A stretch of 64,000 nt of DNA, taken from the NCBI RefSeq assembly GCF_935822925.1, contig NZ_CAKXZS010000030.1, forward strand, positions 121,553 to 185,552, given 5' to 3'. This DNA comes from Mesorhizobium ventifaucium (GTDB lineage Bacteria; Pseudomonadota; Alphaproteobacteria; Rhizobiales; Rhizobiaceae). The position numbers and the translations under genes are program-made. Numbering within the stretch: position 1 is the stretch's first letter; each line of letters begins with the position of its first letter. Of the stretch, positions 25,578-34,184 are shown piece by piece. The notes below the pieces were generated by a model. It saw only the letters and a program-made list of their open reading frames with translations. It did not search any database and was not told the origin of the DNA.

Positions 25578-25632
25578 CAGTGGTTCCTGCGATGCTTTCG
25601 CTTTATGGCAAACCGTCGGCAAGGAGAGCCTG

Positions 25633-26439
25633 GTGACCGCTCCAGTCGACATCCGCTTGCACTCGACACGGCCGGCGCTCGATGCGCGTCCGCTGGAAAA
25701 GCGCGTCGGCCTGATCATCCTTGCCACCGACCATACGACCGAACCGGATTTTCGCCGCATGGTGGCAAGCAACCGGATCGGCGTCTATGTCGCGCGCATC
25801 CCCTACGCCAATCCGACGACGCCGGAGAATTTGCGCAAGATGCAGCCATCGCTGACGGCCGGCGCGGCGCTCATCCTGCCCGATGAGCCGCTCGATGCGA
25901 TCTGCTATTCCTGCACCTCGGCCTCCGTGGTCATCGGCGATGCCGAGATCGAGGCGGCGGTGCAGGCGGCCAAGCCCGGCGTACCCGTGGTTACGCCGCC
26001 GATGGCAGGGGTGCGCGGCTTGAAGGCGCTGGGCGCCAGGACGATCAGTATTCTCACCCCTTATACGGTCGAGACCAGCCGGCCGATGGCCGTCTATTTT
26101 GCAGCGCACGGTTTCGAGATCGCCAGCTTCACCTGTCTCGGCTTCGACGACGACTGCGAGATGGCGCGGATTGCACCGGCCACGCTGGTCGATCTGGCAG
26201 CCAAGACGACCGACGCGCAAGCGGACGCACTGTTCGTCTCCTGCACAGCGCTGCGGGCAGCGCTTGCCGTCGTCGGCATGGAAGAGGCGATCGGCCGTCC
26301 GGTGGTGACCAGCAACCAGGCAACGGCCTGGAACTGCCTGCGGCTTTGCGGCGACGACGAGCCGCGCGCCGAATTCGGCCGTCTGATGACGCTGCCGTTG
26401 CCCAAAGGTGAGATGTCGAAGCGAGGAAGTCAGGCTTGA
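25633..26439 (+). CDS. eutA: EutA, Asp/Glu racemase-fold enzyme of hydroxyectoine utilisation
   Basis: The 268 aa product starts at the GTG at 25633, six bases after AAGGAG; upstream in-frame codons have no such site. It resembles maleate cis-trans isomerase/arylmalonate decarboxylase proteins. A catalytic Cys motif lies at residues 91-94 (CYSCTSASVVIG) and a second in FVSCTALRAA near residue 205, together with PPMAGVRGLKALGARTISIL. In ectoine degraders EutA acts with EutB and EutC in converting 5-hydroxyectoine to ectoine; its precise step is not settled to my knowledge. Confidence 0.88.
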   Translation: MTAPVDIRLHSTRPALDARPLEKRVGLIILATDHTTEPDFRRMVASNRIGVYVARIPYANPTTPENLRKMQPSLTAGAALILPDEPLDAICYSCTSASVVIGDAEIEAAVQAAKPGVPVVTPPMAGVRGLKALGARTISILTPYTVETSRPMAVYFAAHGFEIASFTCLGFDDDCEMARIAPATLVDLAAKTTDAQADALFVSCTALRAALAVVGMEEAIGRPVVTSNQATAWNCLRLCGDDEPRAEFGRLMTLPLPKGEMSKRGSQA

Positions 26440-26448
26440 TAAGTCAGC

Positions 26449-26619
26449 GCCGCCCCTCATCCGCCTGCCGGCACCTTCTCCCCGTGAACGGGGAGAAGGG
26501 GACTGGCTGCTGCTTCGCACTCTATTCTGCGACGTTGTTGGTTGGTGAAGCCGTCGATGAGAGCACCCCTCTCCCCGTTCACGGGGAGAGGATGCCGGCA
26601 GGCAGGTGAGGGGCAGCGC
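26449..26619. repeat. Palindromic intergenic element between eutA and eutB
   Basis: Two inverted half-elements (CTTCTCCCCGTGAACGGGGA at about 26476 and CCCCGTTCACGGGGAG at about 26573), each flanked by the CCTGCCGGC core, fill the gap before eutB. Same family as the other RIME-like copies. Confidence 0.85.
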
Positions 26620-26625
26620 CAACTC

Positions 26626-27618
26626 ATGCCATTTACCTCAATCACCCTCGCCGATATCCAGTCAGCCCGCGAGCGCATCGCCGGCAAGGTCGAGCGCACG
26701 CCGACCGTGCCATCCCCGGGTCTTTCCCGGCACTTGGGCGCGCCTGTTTATCTCAAGCTCGAACATCGGCAGACCACCGGCAGCTTCAAGCTGCGTGGCG
26801 CCTCGAACGCCATCGCGTCGCTGACCGCCGAGGAGAAGGCGCGCGGCGTGGTCGCCGCCTCGACCGGCAATCACGGCCGGGCGCTGGCTCAAGCGGCAAA
26901 GCTCGAAGGCATACGCGCGACGATCTGCATGTCGCGACTGGTGCCGCAGAACAAGCTCGACGAAATCCGCCGGCTCCGTGCCGAGATCCGCATCGTCGGC
27001 AACAGCCAGGACGATGCGCAGCAAGAGGTCGACCGGCTGGTCGCGAAAGGCGGTCTGATCATGCTGCCGCCCTTCGACCATCCCGATATCATCGCCGGGC
27101 AAGGTACGCTCGGGCTAGAAATCATCGAGCAGGTTGCGGACGCCGCACTGGTGCTGGTGCCGCTGTCCGGCGGCGGGCTGGCGGCGGGTGTCGCCGCTGC
27201 CGTGAAGGGCGTCAGCCCCGGCACGAAGGTCATCGGCGTTTCGATGGCGCGAGGTGCGGCGATGAAGGCAAGCCTCGATGCCGGACATCCGGTTTTGGTC
27301 GAGGAACTGCCGACGCTGGCTGATTCGCTCGGCGGCGGCGTCGGCCTCGACAACCGGCTGACCTTCTCGATGTGCCGCGACCTGCTCGACGATGTTATCC
27401 TGCTCAGCGAGGACGAGATCGCCGCCGGCATCCGCCATGCCTATGAACAGGAGCGCGAGATCGTCGAAGGCGCCGGCGCGGTTTGCATCGCCGCCGTGCT
27501 TGCCGGCAAGGTCAGGGCGAGCGGCCCCAGTGTGCTCATTCTGTCGGGCCGCAACATCGACATGACGCTGCACAGGAAAGTCGTTTGTGGCGAAGCATTT
27601 GAGGAGAGCGCCGCATGA
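26626..27618 (+). CDS. eutB: EutB, threonine-dehydratase-like PLP enzyme of hydroxyectoine utilisation
   Basis: The 330 aa product starts at the ATG at 26626. It is a fold-type II PLP enzyme with the Schiff-base Lys at residue 55 in TGSFKLRGASNA, ASTGNHGRALA, and the phosphate-binding loop SGGGLAAG. It is shorter than biosynthetic IlvA and lacks the regulatory domain. In hydroxyectoine degradation EutB is proposed to act on the hydroxylated substrate before EutC. The stop overlaps the eutC start (ATGA). Confidence 0.9.
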   Translation: MPFTSITLADIQSARERIAGKVERTPTVPSPGLSRHLGAPVYLKLEHRQTTGSFKLRGASNAIASLTAEEKARGVVAASTGNHGRALAQAAKLEGIRATICMSRLVPQNKLDEIRRLRAEIRIVGNSQDDAQQEVDRLVAKGGLIMLPPFDHPDIIAGQGTLGLEIIEQVADAALVLVPLSGGGLAAGVAAAVKGVSPGTKVIGVSMARGAAMKASLDAGHPVLVEELPTLADSLGGGVGLDNRLTFSMCRDLLDDVILLSEDEIAAGIRHAYEQEREIVEGAGAVCIAAVLAGKVRASGPSVLILSGRNIDMTLHRKVVCGEAFEESAA

Positions 27619-28607
27619 GCCGGATGATGATACTCACCGAAGCCGAACTGCGCGCGATCGTGAAGCTCGATCTCGATGCCGTCGCCTGCGTCGAAAATGC
27701 GTTCCGAGCGCTTGCCACCTTGCCGGTGGCGATGCCGCCGATCCTGCGGCTCGACATTCCCGAGCATCGCGGTGAGGTCGACGTCAAGACCGCCTATGTG
27801 CCAGGGATCGACGGTTTTGCCATCAAGATCAGTCCCGGCTTCTTCGACAATCCGAAGCTCGGCCTGCCCAGCGTCAATGGCATGATGGTGCTGCTGTCTT
27901 CAAAAACCGGACTGGTCGAGGCGCTGCTGCTCGACAATGGCTATTTGACCGACATCCGCACGGCGGCGGCCGGAGCGGTCGCGGCGAAACATTTTTCGCG
28001 AGCCGACACTTCGATCGCTGCGATCTTCGGCGCCGGCGTCCAGGCCGGACTGCAGCTCGAGGCGCTTATGCTGGTGCGGCCGATCGCCGAGGCGCGGATC
28101 TGGGCCAGGGACGCCGCCAAGGCCGAAGCCGCGGCAGCCACATTGCGCGAGCGGCTGGGCATCGTCGTGCATGCTGAGCCCGACGCGGCAAAGGCGGCGG
28201 CCGGCGCCGACATCATCGTCACCACGACCCCCTCGACCGAGCCGCTGATCAAGGCCGGCTTCGTCTCCGCCGGCCAGCACATCACCGCGATGGGCTCGGA
28301 CGCCGAGCACAAGAACGAGATCGCGCCGGCGATCCTGCGCATGGCCGATCTCTACGTCGCCGACAGCGCGAAGCAGACGCGGGTGCTGGGCGAATTGCAT
28401 CATGCCATCGCGACGGGGGTGATGGCGGCCGATGCCGAGATTACCGAGCTCGGCCAGATCATCGCCGGCGATAGACATGGCCGCCGTTCGGACAGCGACA
28501 TCACCATCGCCGACCTCACCGGCACCGGCGTGCAGGACACGGCGATCGCCACGCTCGCCCGCGACCGTGCGCGGGCGGGGAATGCCGGGACGATTTTCGA
28601 AAGCTGA
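27615..28607 (+). CDS. eutC: EutC, ornithine cyclodeaminase family enzyme of hydroxyectoine utilisation
   Basis: The 330 aa product overlaps eutB by 4 bp. Family marks are VDVKTAYVPG, the NAD-binding IAAIFGAGVQAGLQLEALM, LTDIRTAAAGAVAAKHF and GSDAEHKNEIAPAIL. The group includes ornithine cyclodeaminase, alanine dehydrogenase (archaeal) and ketimine reductases. Its role with EutA and EutB is in moving hydroxyectoine into the ectoine pathway. Confidence 0.9.
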   Translation: MSRMMILTEAELRAIVKLDLDAVACVENAFRALATLPVAMPPILRLDIPEHRGEVDVKTAYVPGIDGFAIKISPGFFDNPKLGLPSVNGMMVLLSSKTGLVEALLLDNGYLTDIRTAAAGAVAAKHFSRADTSIAAIFGAGVQAGLQLEALMLVRPIAEARIWARDAAKAEAAAATLRERLGIVVHAEPDAAKAAAGADIIVTTTPSTEPLIKAGFVSAGQHITAMGSDAEHKNEIAPAILRMADLYVADSAKQTRVLGELHHAIATGVMAADAEITELGQIIAGDRHGRRSDSDITIADLTGTGVQDTAIATLARDRARAGNAGTIFES

Positions 28608-28645
28608 TACCGGCCGCAAGGCCCAACAAACGAGGACCAAGAACA

Positions 28646-29836
28646 ATGCAGCCCAATTTGAAATTCTCGCGCGGCGAATATGCGGATCGCCTCGCCAAGA
28701 CACGCAAGGCCATGGAGGCCAAGGGCGTCGAACTGCTTGTTGTCAGCGACCCGTCCAATATGGCCTGGCTGACCGGCTATGATGGCTGGTCATTCTATGT
28801 GCACCAGGCCGTCATCGTGCCGCCGTCGGGCGAACCGGTGTGGTACGGGCGCGGCCAGGACGCCAACGGCGCCAAGCGCACCGCCTATCTCGCGCACGAC
28901 AACATCGTTGGCTATGCCGACCATTATGTGCAGTCGACCGAACGCCACCCGATGGATTTTCTTTCGCAGGTGTTGGCCGATCGCGGCTGGGGCAAGCTCA
29001 GCATCGGCGTCGAGATGGACAATTATTGGTTCTCGGCCGCCGCCTTCGCATCGCTGCAGAAACACCTGCCCAATGCCCGCTTCGTCGACGCCACAGCACT
29101 CGTCAACTGGCAGCGCGCGGTGAAGAGCCCGACCGAAATCGACTATATGCGCAAGGCTGCCCGCATCGTCGAAGCGATGCACCGGCGCATCGTCGACAAG
29201 ATCGAAGTCGGCATGCGCAAATGCGATCTGGTCGCCGAGATCTATGATGCCGGCACGCGCGGCGTCGACGGGCCAGAGGGAAAGATTGGCGGCGACTACC
29301 CGGCGATCGTGCCGCTGCTGCCGTCGGGCGCCGATGCGTCGGCGCCGCATCTGACCTGGGACGACCGGCCGATGAAGTCGGGCGAGGGCACCTTCTTCGA
29401 GATCGCCGGCTGCTACAACCGCTACCATTGCCCGCTTTCGCGGACTGTGTTCCTTGGTAAACCGACGCAGGAATTCCTCGATGCCGAGAAGGCGACGCTG
29501 GAAGGCATGGAGGCGGGGTTGGCCGCGGCGAAGCCCGGCAACAGCTGCGAAGACATCGCCAACGCCTTCTTCGCGGTGCTGAAGAAATACGGCATCGTCA
29601 AGGACAACCGCACCGGTTATCCGATCGGGCTTTCCTATCCGCCGGACTGGGGCGAGCGCACTATGAGCCTGCGCCCCGGCGACCGCACCGAGCTGAAGCC
29701 CGGCATGACCTTCCATTTCATGACCGGCCTGTGGCTGGAGACGATGGGGCTCGAGATCACCGAATCCATCCTGATCACCAAGACAGGGGTCGAGTGCCTG
29801 GCCAATGTGCCGCGCAAGCTGGTGGTGAAGGATTGA
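28646..29836 (+). CDS. eutD: Ectoine hydrolase EutD/DoeA (M24 family)
   Basis: The 396 aa product lies 38 bp after eutC, with GAGGACC upstream. It has the M24 creatinase/prolidase-like layout: an N-terminal domain (DPSNMAWLTGYDGWSFYVHQ) then a pita-bread domain (MRKAARIVEAMHRRI, FFEIAGCYNRYHCPLSRTVF, GMTFHFMTGLW). Ectoine hydrolase opens the ectoine ring to N-acetyl-diaminobutyrate. As in other DoeA proteins, several metal ligands of true aminopeptidases are not apparent. Confidence 0.92.
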   Translation: MQPNLKFSRGEYADRLAKTRKAMEAKGVELLVVSDPSNMAWLTGYDGWSFYVHQAVIVPPSGEPVWYGRGQDANGAKRTAYLAHDNIVGYADHYVQSTERHPMDFLSQVLADRGWGKLSIGVEMDNYWFSAAAFASLQKHLPNARFVDATALVNWQRAVKSPTEIDYMRKAARIVEAMHRRIVDKIEVGMRKCDLVAEIYDAGTRGVDGPEGKIGGDYPAIVPLLPSGADASAPHLTWDDRPMKSGEGTFFEIAGCYNRYHCPLSRTVFLGKPTQEFLDAEKATLEGMEAGLAAAKPGNSCEDIANAFFAVLKKYGIVKDNRTGYPIGLSYPPDWGERTMSLRPGDRTELKPGMTFHFMTGLWLETMGLEITESILITKTGVECLANVPRKLVVKD

Positions 29837-29841
29837 GCCCG

Positions 29842-30843
29842 ATGTCCCACCTTCGCCCATCACCGATCACGCCGACCGTCGATTTCGAACGCGACGGCGT
29901 GCAGCACGGGTTCCTGCGCCTGCCGTACAGCCGTGACGATTCGGCCTGGGGATCGGTGATGATCCCGATCTGCGTGATCCGCAACGGCAGCGGGCCGAGC
30001 GCATTGCTCACCGGCGGCAATCATGGCGACGAATATGAGGGGCCGCTGGCGCTCTACGATCTCGCCCGCACGCTTGATCCCAAGCAAGTCAGCGGCACGG
30101 TCATCATCGTGCCGGCAATGAACTATCCGGCGTTCCGCGCCGGCACCCGCACCTCGCCGATCGACAAGGGCAATCTGAACCGCAGCTTTCCCGGCCGGTC
30201 CGACGGCACGGTGACCGAGAAGATCGCCGATTACTTCCAGCGTGAACTTTTGCCGCGCACCGACATCGCGCTCGACTTCCACTCCGGCGGCAAGACGCTC
30301 GACTTCGTGCCGTTCTGCGCCGCCCATATCCGCCCCGACAAGGAGTTGGAGGCGAAGGGTTTCGCCGCGGTCGAAGCGTTCTCGGCGCCGTGGTCGATGA
30401 AGATGCTGGAGATCGATGCGGTCGGCATGTTCGACACTGCCGCCGAAGAGATGGGCAAGCTGTTCATCACCACTGAACTTGGCGGTGGTGGGACTTCGCG
30501 CGCGGAAACGGTGCGGATCGCGCGTCGCGGCGTGCTCAATGTGCTGCGCCATGCCGGCATCGTCGCCGGTGCGGTCGAGATGCAGCCGACCCGCTGGCTG
30601 GACATGCCGTCGGGCGATTGCTTTTCGTTTGCCGAGGACGACGGGATGATCGAAACGATGATCGATCTCGGCGAGCCTGTCGAAGAGGGCCAGGTCCTGG
30701 CGCGCATCCACTCCATTGGCCGCACGGGTGCCGCACCTCAGGAAATCAGGGCAAGGATGTCGGGTCTATTGGCTGCCCGACATTTCCCCGGACTGGTCAA
30801 GGCGGGCGACTGCACCGCCGTGGTCGCCGTGCTGGTCGATTGA
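29842..30843 (+). CDS. eutE: N-alpha-acetyl-L-2,4-diaminobutyrate deacetylase EutE/DoeB
   Basis: The 333 aa product starts at the ATG at 29842, 5 bp after eutD. It belongs to the succinylglutamate desuccinylase/aspartoacylase group. The zinc site shows as GGNHGDEYEGP (His and Glu) and DFHSGG (His); ELGGGGTSRAE carries the likely general-base Glu. It removes acetate to give L-2,4-diaminobutyrate for the transaminase. It is the last gene of the ehu-eut transcript; a convergent gene begins 33 bp later with only a weak 6-bp hairpin between. Confidence 0.93.
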   Translation: MSHLRPSPITPTVDFERDGVQHGFLRLPYSRDDSAWGSVMIPICVIRNGSGPSALLTGGNHGDEYEGPLALYDLARTLDPKQVSGTVIIVPAMNYPAFRAGTRTSPIDKGNLNRSFPGRSDGTVTEKIADYFQRELLPRTDIALDFHSGGKTLDFVPFCAAHIRPDKELEAKGFAAVEAFSAPWSMKMLEIDAVGMFDTAAEEMGKLFITTELGGGGTSRAETVRIARRGVLNVLRHAGIVAGAVEMQPTRWLDMPSGDCFSFAEDDGMIETMIDLGEPVEEGQVLARIHSIGRTGAAPQEIRARMSGLLAARHFPGLVKAGDCTAVVAVLVD

Positions 30844-30875
30844 AGACAAGGCAAGCGAAACTGCTTGCGACAATG

Positions 30876-31544
30876 CTACTCGATCAGCAGCAGGCCGCGT
30901 TTCTTGTCGCCATCGCTATCGATTGTGTCCATGGCTGAGAACAGGCGCTCACGCTCGACCAGCCAAGGCTTGTAGTCCTCGTTTACATCGAGGACGAAAA
31001 CCATGTCCTCGGCCTCCAGATATCCTCCCACCGGGGAAAAATGGCCAGCGCCGGCGCCGAAAATCTTCTCACGGGTAAAGTTGACGATGTAACGGCGGCC
31101 GGGATCGTTGGCGCGCTTCATGTGCTCGCGAAATGCATCGGCGCTCAGATTTCGAAGCACGGAGACTTTCCGCTTGGTGTTCGTTCGAGCGACCTCGGCA
31201 AGCTCGTCCAGTGTGAGGCCAATGATGCAAAAGCCTGTCCAGCACATTCCCGTTCCCGCGAGGACCTCGGCTTCGGTTGTCTCCCCCTCGCCGATGGAGC
31301 GGAATGTGTTTGCGACACTTGCCGGGCCGCACCTTGATCCGTTTGATTGCCATGTGACGTCGGCATTGAACGTGGCGGCCACGGGCAGCTTCCAGGCGCT
31401 GTCGATCAATTCAGGGGTGCGGGTAACCGACGACTGGATCGCGTCTTGCGAAACTCTGGACTGGCCGGCAATCAAAAGTGCGGCGCCGCCCAGCAGGCCG
31501 ACGACGGCGATGACAATCACACCGAAAGCGAGACTGCGCTTCAT
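30876..31544 (-). CDS. Phytochelatin synthase-like papain-fold enzyme, membrane-anchored or exported
   Basis: The 222 aa product starts at the ATG at 31544 after GAGG. An N-terminal hydrophobic segment (residues 7-27) is a signal peptide or anchor. The catalytic triad of phytochelatin synthases is in place: Cys72 in NGSRCGPASVANTF, His in GAGHFSPVGGY and Asp in FVLDVNEDYKPW; GLTLDELAEVARTN is also typical. Single-domain bacterial members such as the Nostoc protein mainly cleave Gly from glutathione and make little phytochelatin. The expected role here is glutathione or conjugate processing in the periplasm; metal detoxification is possible. It is convergent with eutE. Confidence 0.85.
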   Translation of the reverse strand: MKRSLAFGVIVIAVVGLLGGAALLIAGQSRVSQDAIQSSVTRTPELIDSAWKLPVAATFNADVTWQSNGSRCGPASVANTFRSIGEGETTEAEVLAGTGMCWTGFCIIGLTLDELAEVARTNTKRKVSVLRNLSADAFREHMKRANDPGRRYIVNFTREKIFGAGAGHFSPVGGYLEAEDMVFVLDVNEDYKPWLVERERLFSAMDTIDSDGDKKRGLLLIE

Positions 31545-31843
31545 TGCTGAACCTCGGAGGCAGCAACAGGACAATGATGAAAAGGCACCGCTACGTCAAT
31601 CGGCGCCGCACCCGGCCGATCAGCCATCCGGTCCTGCAACAGATCTCGCGGATCGGCAGGAGACGCGGCATCCAATGAGAGCGCTGGGTCTTGGAGGGGT
31701 ATGGTTCGGGCAGGGAACTTCGCCCGGTGAAGGAGCGGGGTCGTTAGCGCGGATAGCTGCTAGGCCTGCGGACCCCATGTGGGTTCCAGAGCCGACCCAA
31801 GTAACTGCCTACTCACGCGTCGGATTTTCGCTAAAGGCGAATC

Positions 31844-31918
31844 CTAACGAAGGCCAAGGAAGCTGAGTATCGCTATTACGATAACGACGGCCCCGACCAG
31901 CCAGATGATATTGTTCAT
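31844..31918 (-). CDS. 24-residue hydrophobic peptide
   Basis: A very short frame (MNNIIWLVGAVVIVIAILSF then LGLR) follows an excellent ribosome site (AAGGAG, 8 bases before the ATG). It is a single membrane helix with a basic C-terminus. Similar tiny one-helix proteins are widespread in rhizobia as I recall them. Function unknown. Confidence 0.7.
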   Translation of the reverse strand: MNNIIWLVGAVVIVIAILSFLGLR

Positions 31919-32011
31919 GACAGCTCTCCTTGTCTTTACCGCGAGCCTTATGGCAGCTGGCCATTGTTCCCAAAGTTGGGCTTCAAGCCGGCAATTGTTC
32001 TTAGGATCGGG

Positions 32012-32040
32012 AAAGCCCGCGCCTCTGGAGGAGCGCGGGC
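32012..32040 (-). terminator. Hairpin, terminator-like on the minus strand
   Basis: A perfect 8-bp stem (GCCCGCGC / GCGCGGGC) has a 10-base loop and is followed on the minus strand by TTTC. No minus-strand gene is recognised immediately upstream. Confidence 0.5.
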
Positions 32041-32180
32041 CGACCGGGGTACGGGCCCCGATCCAGCAGCCAATATCCGGGAGATATTCGCTGTCATCCT
32101 ACAACTGTGAGTATGCGCTAATGTTCCATCGATCAGCAAAAAGACCGTGCCCGGTGAGGGCGGGACGCAATGGCGCCTCG

Positions 32181-32198
32181 GCCCGAAAGCGGGCTTTT
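32181..32198 (+). terminator. Short hairpin with T-run on the plus strand
   Basis: The stem GCCCG / CGGGC with loop AAAG is followed by TTTT. It resembles a rho-independent terminator but no upstream plus-strand gene is evident; it could end a small RNA or attenuate the polyketide synthase operon. Confidence 0.45.
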
Positions 32199-32406
32199 GG
32201 TGGACGCCTCGGTAATGGAGCCTATGTTCCTAGTGCCAGCGAACCGCAGCATCGTCCGGCAACAGCACAGGTGGGATGAAATCAGTTCTCAGAAACGTTC
32301 ATCGAACAACACTCAATGCCTGCTGTCCAACACCTGGTGCCGATGACCAAACAATCTCCGGCGGTGGTCCTAAAAAATACCGTGCGCGACGCCGAGGAGA
32401 CCGAAT

Positions 32407-33474
32407 ATGCCGGCCAAAGCGTATATTAACCGGATCGCGACAGCGGTGCCGGAGCACGAAGTTCATCAATTCTATCTGCGTTTCGCGGCCTCCATGCTTG
32501 CGGCCGATCGCCGAAGAATTTTCAAACGTATGGTTGACGTTGCCGGCATCGAGCACCGCTATTCCTGCTTTGCACCTGCCGGCGACCCCGAAGGACCATC
32601 AGCAGATCTGGCCGGGAAGTTCATCCGGGGCGCCTTTCCTGGAACGGCCGAGAGAATGGCAATGTTCTGTCATGCCGCACCTGTTCTCGCGCAAAAAGGC
32701 GTCGACGGATTGGAGCTTGGTGGCGGCGCTTCCCGCATCACCCATCTCATCGTTACCACCTGCACCGGTTTTTCAGCGCCAGGCATCGACCTGGAGCTGG
32801 TTGCGCGATGCGGCCTGCCGGACAGGGTCGAACGCACGATGATCGGTTTCATGGGCTGCTACGCGGCGATCAACGGCCTCAAGCTTGCCCGCCACATCGT
32901 CCGCTCCGACCCGCAGGCCAGGGTCCTCCTCGTCAATATCGAACTCTGCACGATGCATCTACGGGAAACCAGGGAACTGGAAAAGCTGCTGTCGTTTTGC
33001 CTCTGGGGCGATGGCTGTGCGGCTGCGCTCGTCACCACCGAGCCGCACGGCATCGAGCTCGAAAGCTTCTACGGCATCGTGGCGGACGAGCGGCGGGATC
33101 TGATGAGCTGGAGCATTCGCGACCACGGCTTCGAAATGGTTCTTTCCGGCCAGGTCCCGGCAGCAATCCATGAAGCGTTGCGGAGCAACCACGACGCCGT
33201 CCTCGGCGACCGACCGGCCGAGGCGATCGACCTCTGGGCCGTGCACCCAGGGGGACGTTCGGTTCTCGACGCCGTCGAACGGGCCCTGAAACTCGCGCCC
33301 ACCGCGCTGGAGCCATCGCGCGAGGTGTTGCGCCGATATGGAAACATGTCGTCGGCGACCGTCATGTTCGTGATGAAAGAAATGTTGAAGGCGCCACCGG
33401 GCCTGCTCGGCTGCGGCATGTCGTTCGGACCTGGGCTGACGGCCGAAACGATGCTTTTTCGAACGGTGTCATGA
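32407..33474 (+). CDS. Type III polyketide synthase (chalcone/stilbene synthase family)
   Basis: The 355 aa product has the thiolase-fold catalytic triad in place: Cys119 in VTTCTGFSAPGID, His280 in WAVHPGGRSVLD and Asn313 in RRYGNMSSATVMFV. The GFMGCYAAINGLKLA segment and C-terminal GCGMSFGPGLTAETM are also family hallmarks. These homodimeric cytoplasmic enzymes extend an acyl-CoA starter with malonyl-CoA and cyclise it to resorcinols, pyrones or phloroglucinols. The next two genes overlap by 4 bp each and encode a methyltransferase and a flavoprotein, as in operons that make methylated or oxidised phenolic lipids (for example the Streptomyces srs operon). The product here is unknown. Confidence 0.93.
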   Translation: MPAKAYINRIATAVPEHEVHQFYLRFAASMLAADRRRIFKRMVDVAGIEHRYSCFAPAGDPEGPSADLAGKFIRGAFPGTAERMAMFCHAAPVLAQKGVDGLELGGGASRITHLIVTTCTGFSAPGIDLELVARCGLPDRVERTMIGFMGCYAAINGLKLARHIVRSDPQARVLLVNIELCTMHLRETRELEKLLSFCLWGDGCAAALVTTEPHGIELESFYGIVADERRDLMSWSIRDHGFEMVLSGQVPAAIHEALRSNHDAVLGDRPAEAIDLWAVHPGGRSVLDAVERALKLAPTALEPSREVLRRYGNMSSATVMFVMKEMLKAPPGLLGCGMSFGPGLTAETMLFRTVS

Positions 33475-34184
33475 GCGGCCTGGAGCACCGCCAGCTTGCG
33501 CCGGAAATCCTCGACGGACTTGCGGCCGACGATCCGCGAGCACTTGCGGCACGCCGCGACCTCCGACGCATCAACGCGCTGATGTTTCAGGCGAAGATCA
33601 TGGCGTCGCTCTTCAGGAAATTTGTGCCAAAGCCGCCGCGCCGGATTCTGGAGATCGGCGCCGGCGATGGCTCCTTCATGCTGGCGGTAGCGTGGCGCAT
33701 GGCGGGGCATTGGCCTGGGGTCGAACTGGTAATGCTCGACCGCGTCGACCTCCTCACCACGCAATTGCGCGGTGATTTTGACAGGCTGGGATGGACGGTC
33801 GAAGGCGTCACCGCCGATGTCTTCGACTGGGCGAGAAAGAATGAGGGCACGCGGTTCGACGCGATCACCGTCAATCTGTTTCTGCATCATTTCGACGATG
33901 CCGAACTCGTGCGTCTTTTTTCGCTGATGGCGCCGAAGGCCCCGCTGCTGTTGGCGACAGAGCCGTTGCGGGCGAAACTGGCGTTGGCCGCGACCCGTCT
34001 TCTCCGGGCAATCGGCGCCAATGACGTCACACGAAACGACGCGGCTCAAAGCGTGCGTGCCGGCTTTCGCGACAGCGAGCTTTCCAATCTCTGGCTTGCG
34101 GCAAACGGCAAACCGGTCGAGGAACGGCGCGCCGGCCTTTTTTCCCACATTTTCGTCGGCGCCAGCGTCGGTCGTGACCCATGA
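33471..34184 (+). CDS. SAM-dependent methyltransferase of the type III PKS operon
   Basis: The 237 aa product overlaps the PKS stop by ATGA. Motif I is ILEIGAGDGSFMLAVA near residue 60, with VMLDRVDLL and an acidic motif II; NLFLHHFDD matches motif IV and LLATEPLRAKLA follows. It is a class I methyltransferase probably acting on the polyketide, by O- or C-methylation. Translational coupling to both neighbours indicates fixed stoichiometry and a shared pathway. Confidence 0.88.
   Translation: MSGLEHRQLAPEILDGLAADDPRALAARRDLRRINALMFQAKIMASLFRKFVPKPPRRILEIGAGDGSFMLAVAWRMAGHWPGVELVMLDRVDLLTTQLRGDFDRLGWTVEGVTADVFDWARKNEGTRFDAITVNLFLHHFDDAELVRLFSLMAPKAPLLLATEPLRAKLALAATRLLRAIGANDVTRNDAAQSVRAGFRDSELSNLWLAANGKPVEERRAGLFSHIFVGASVGRDP

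Larger units (their letters stand above)
31919..32406. other. About 490 bp without a supported gene
   Basis: The stretch between the small peptide and the type III polyketide synthase holds two terminator-like hairpins (listed separately) in opposite orientations and otherwise no coding signal. A short transcript on the plus strand ending near 32198 cannot be excluded. A promoter for the polyketide synthase operon should lie in 32200-32400. Confidence 0.5.

Noticed and set aside
31905..32279. A 124-residue plus-strand frame
   Set aside because: It reads through two hairpins and has no family likeness; the start overlaps the control region of the small peptide gene.
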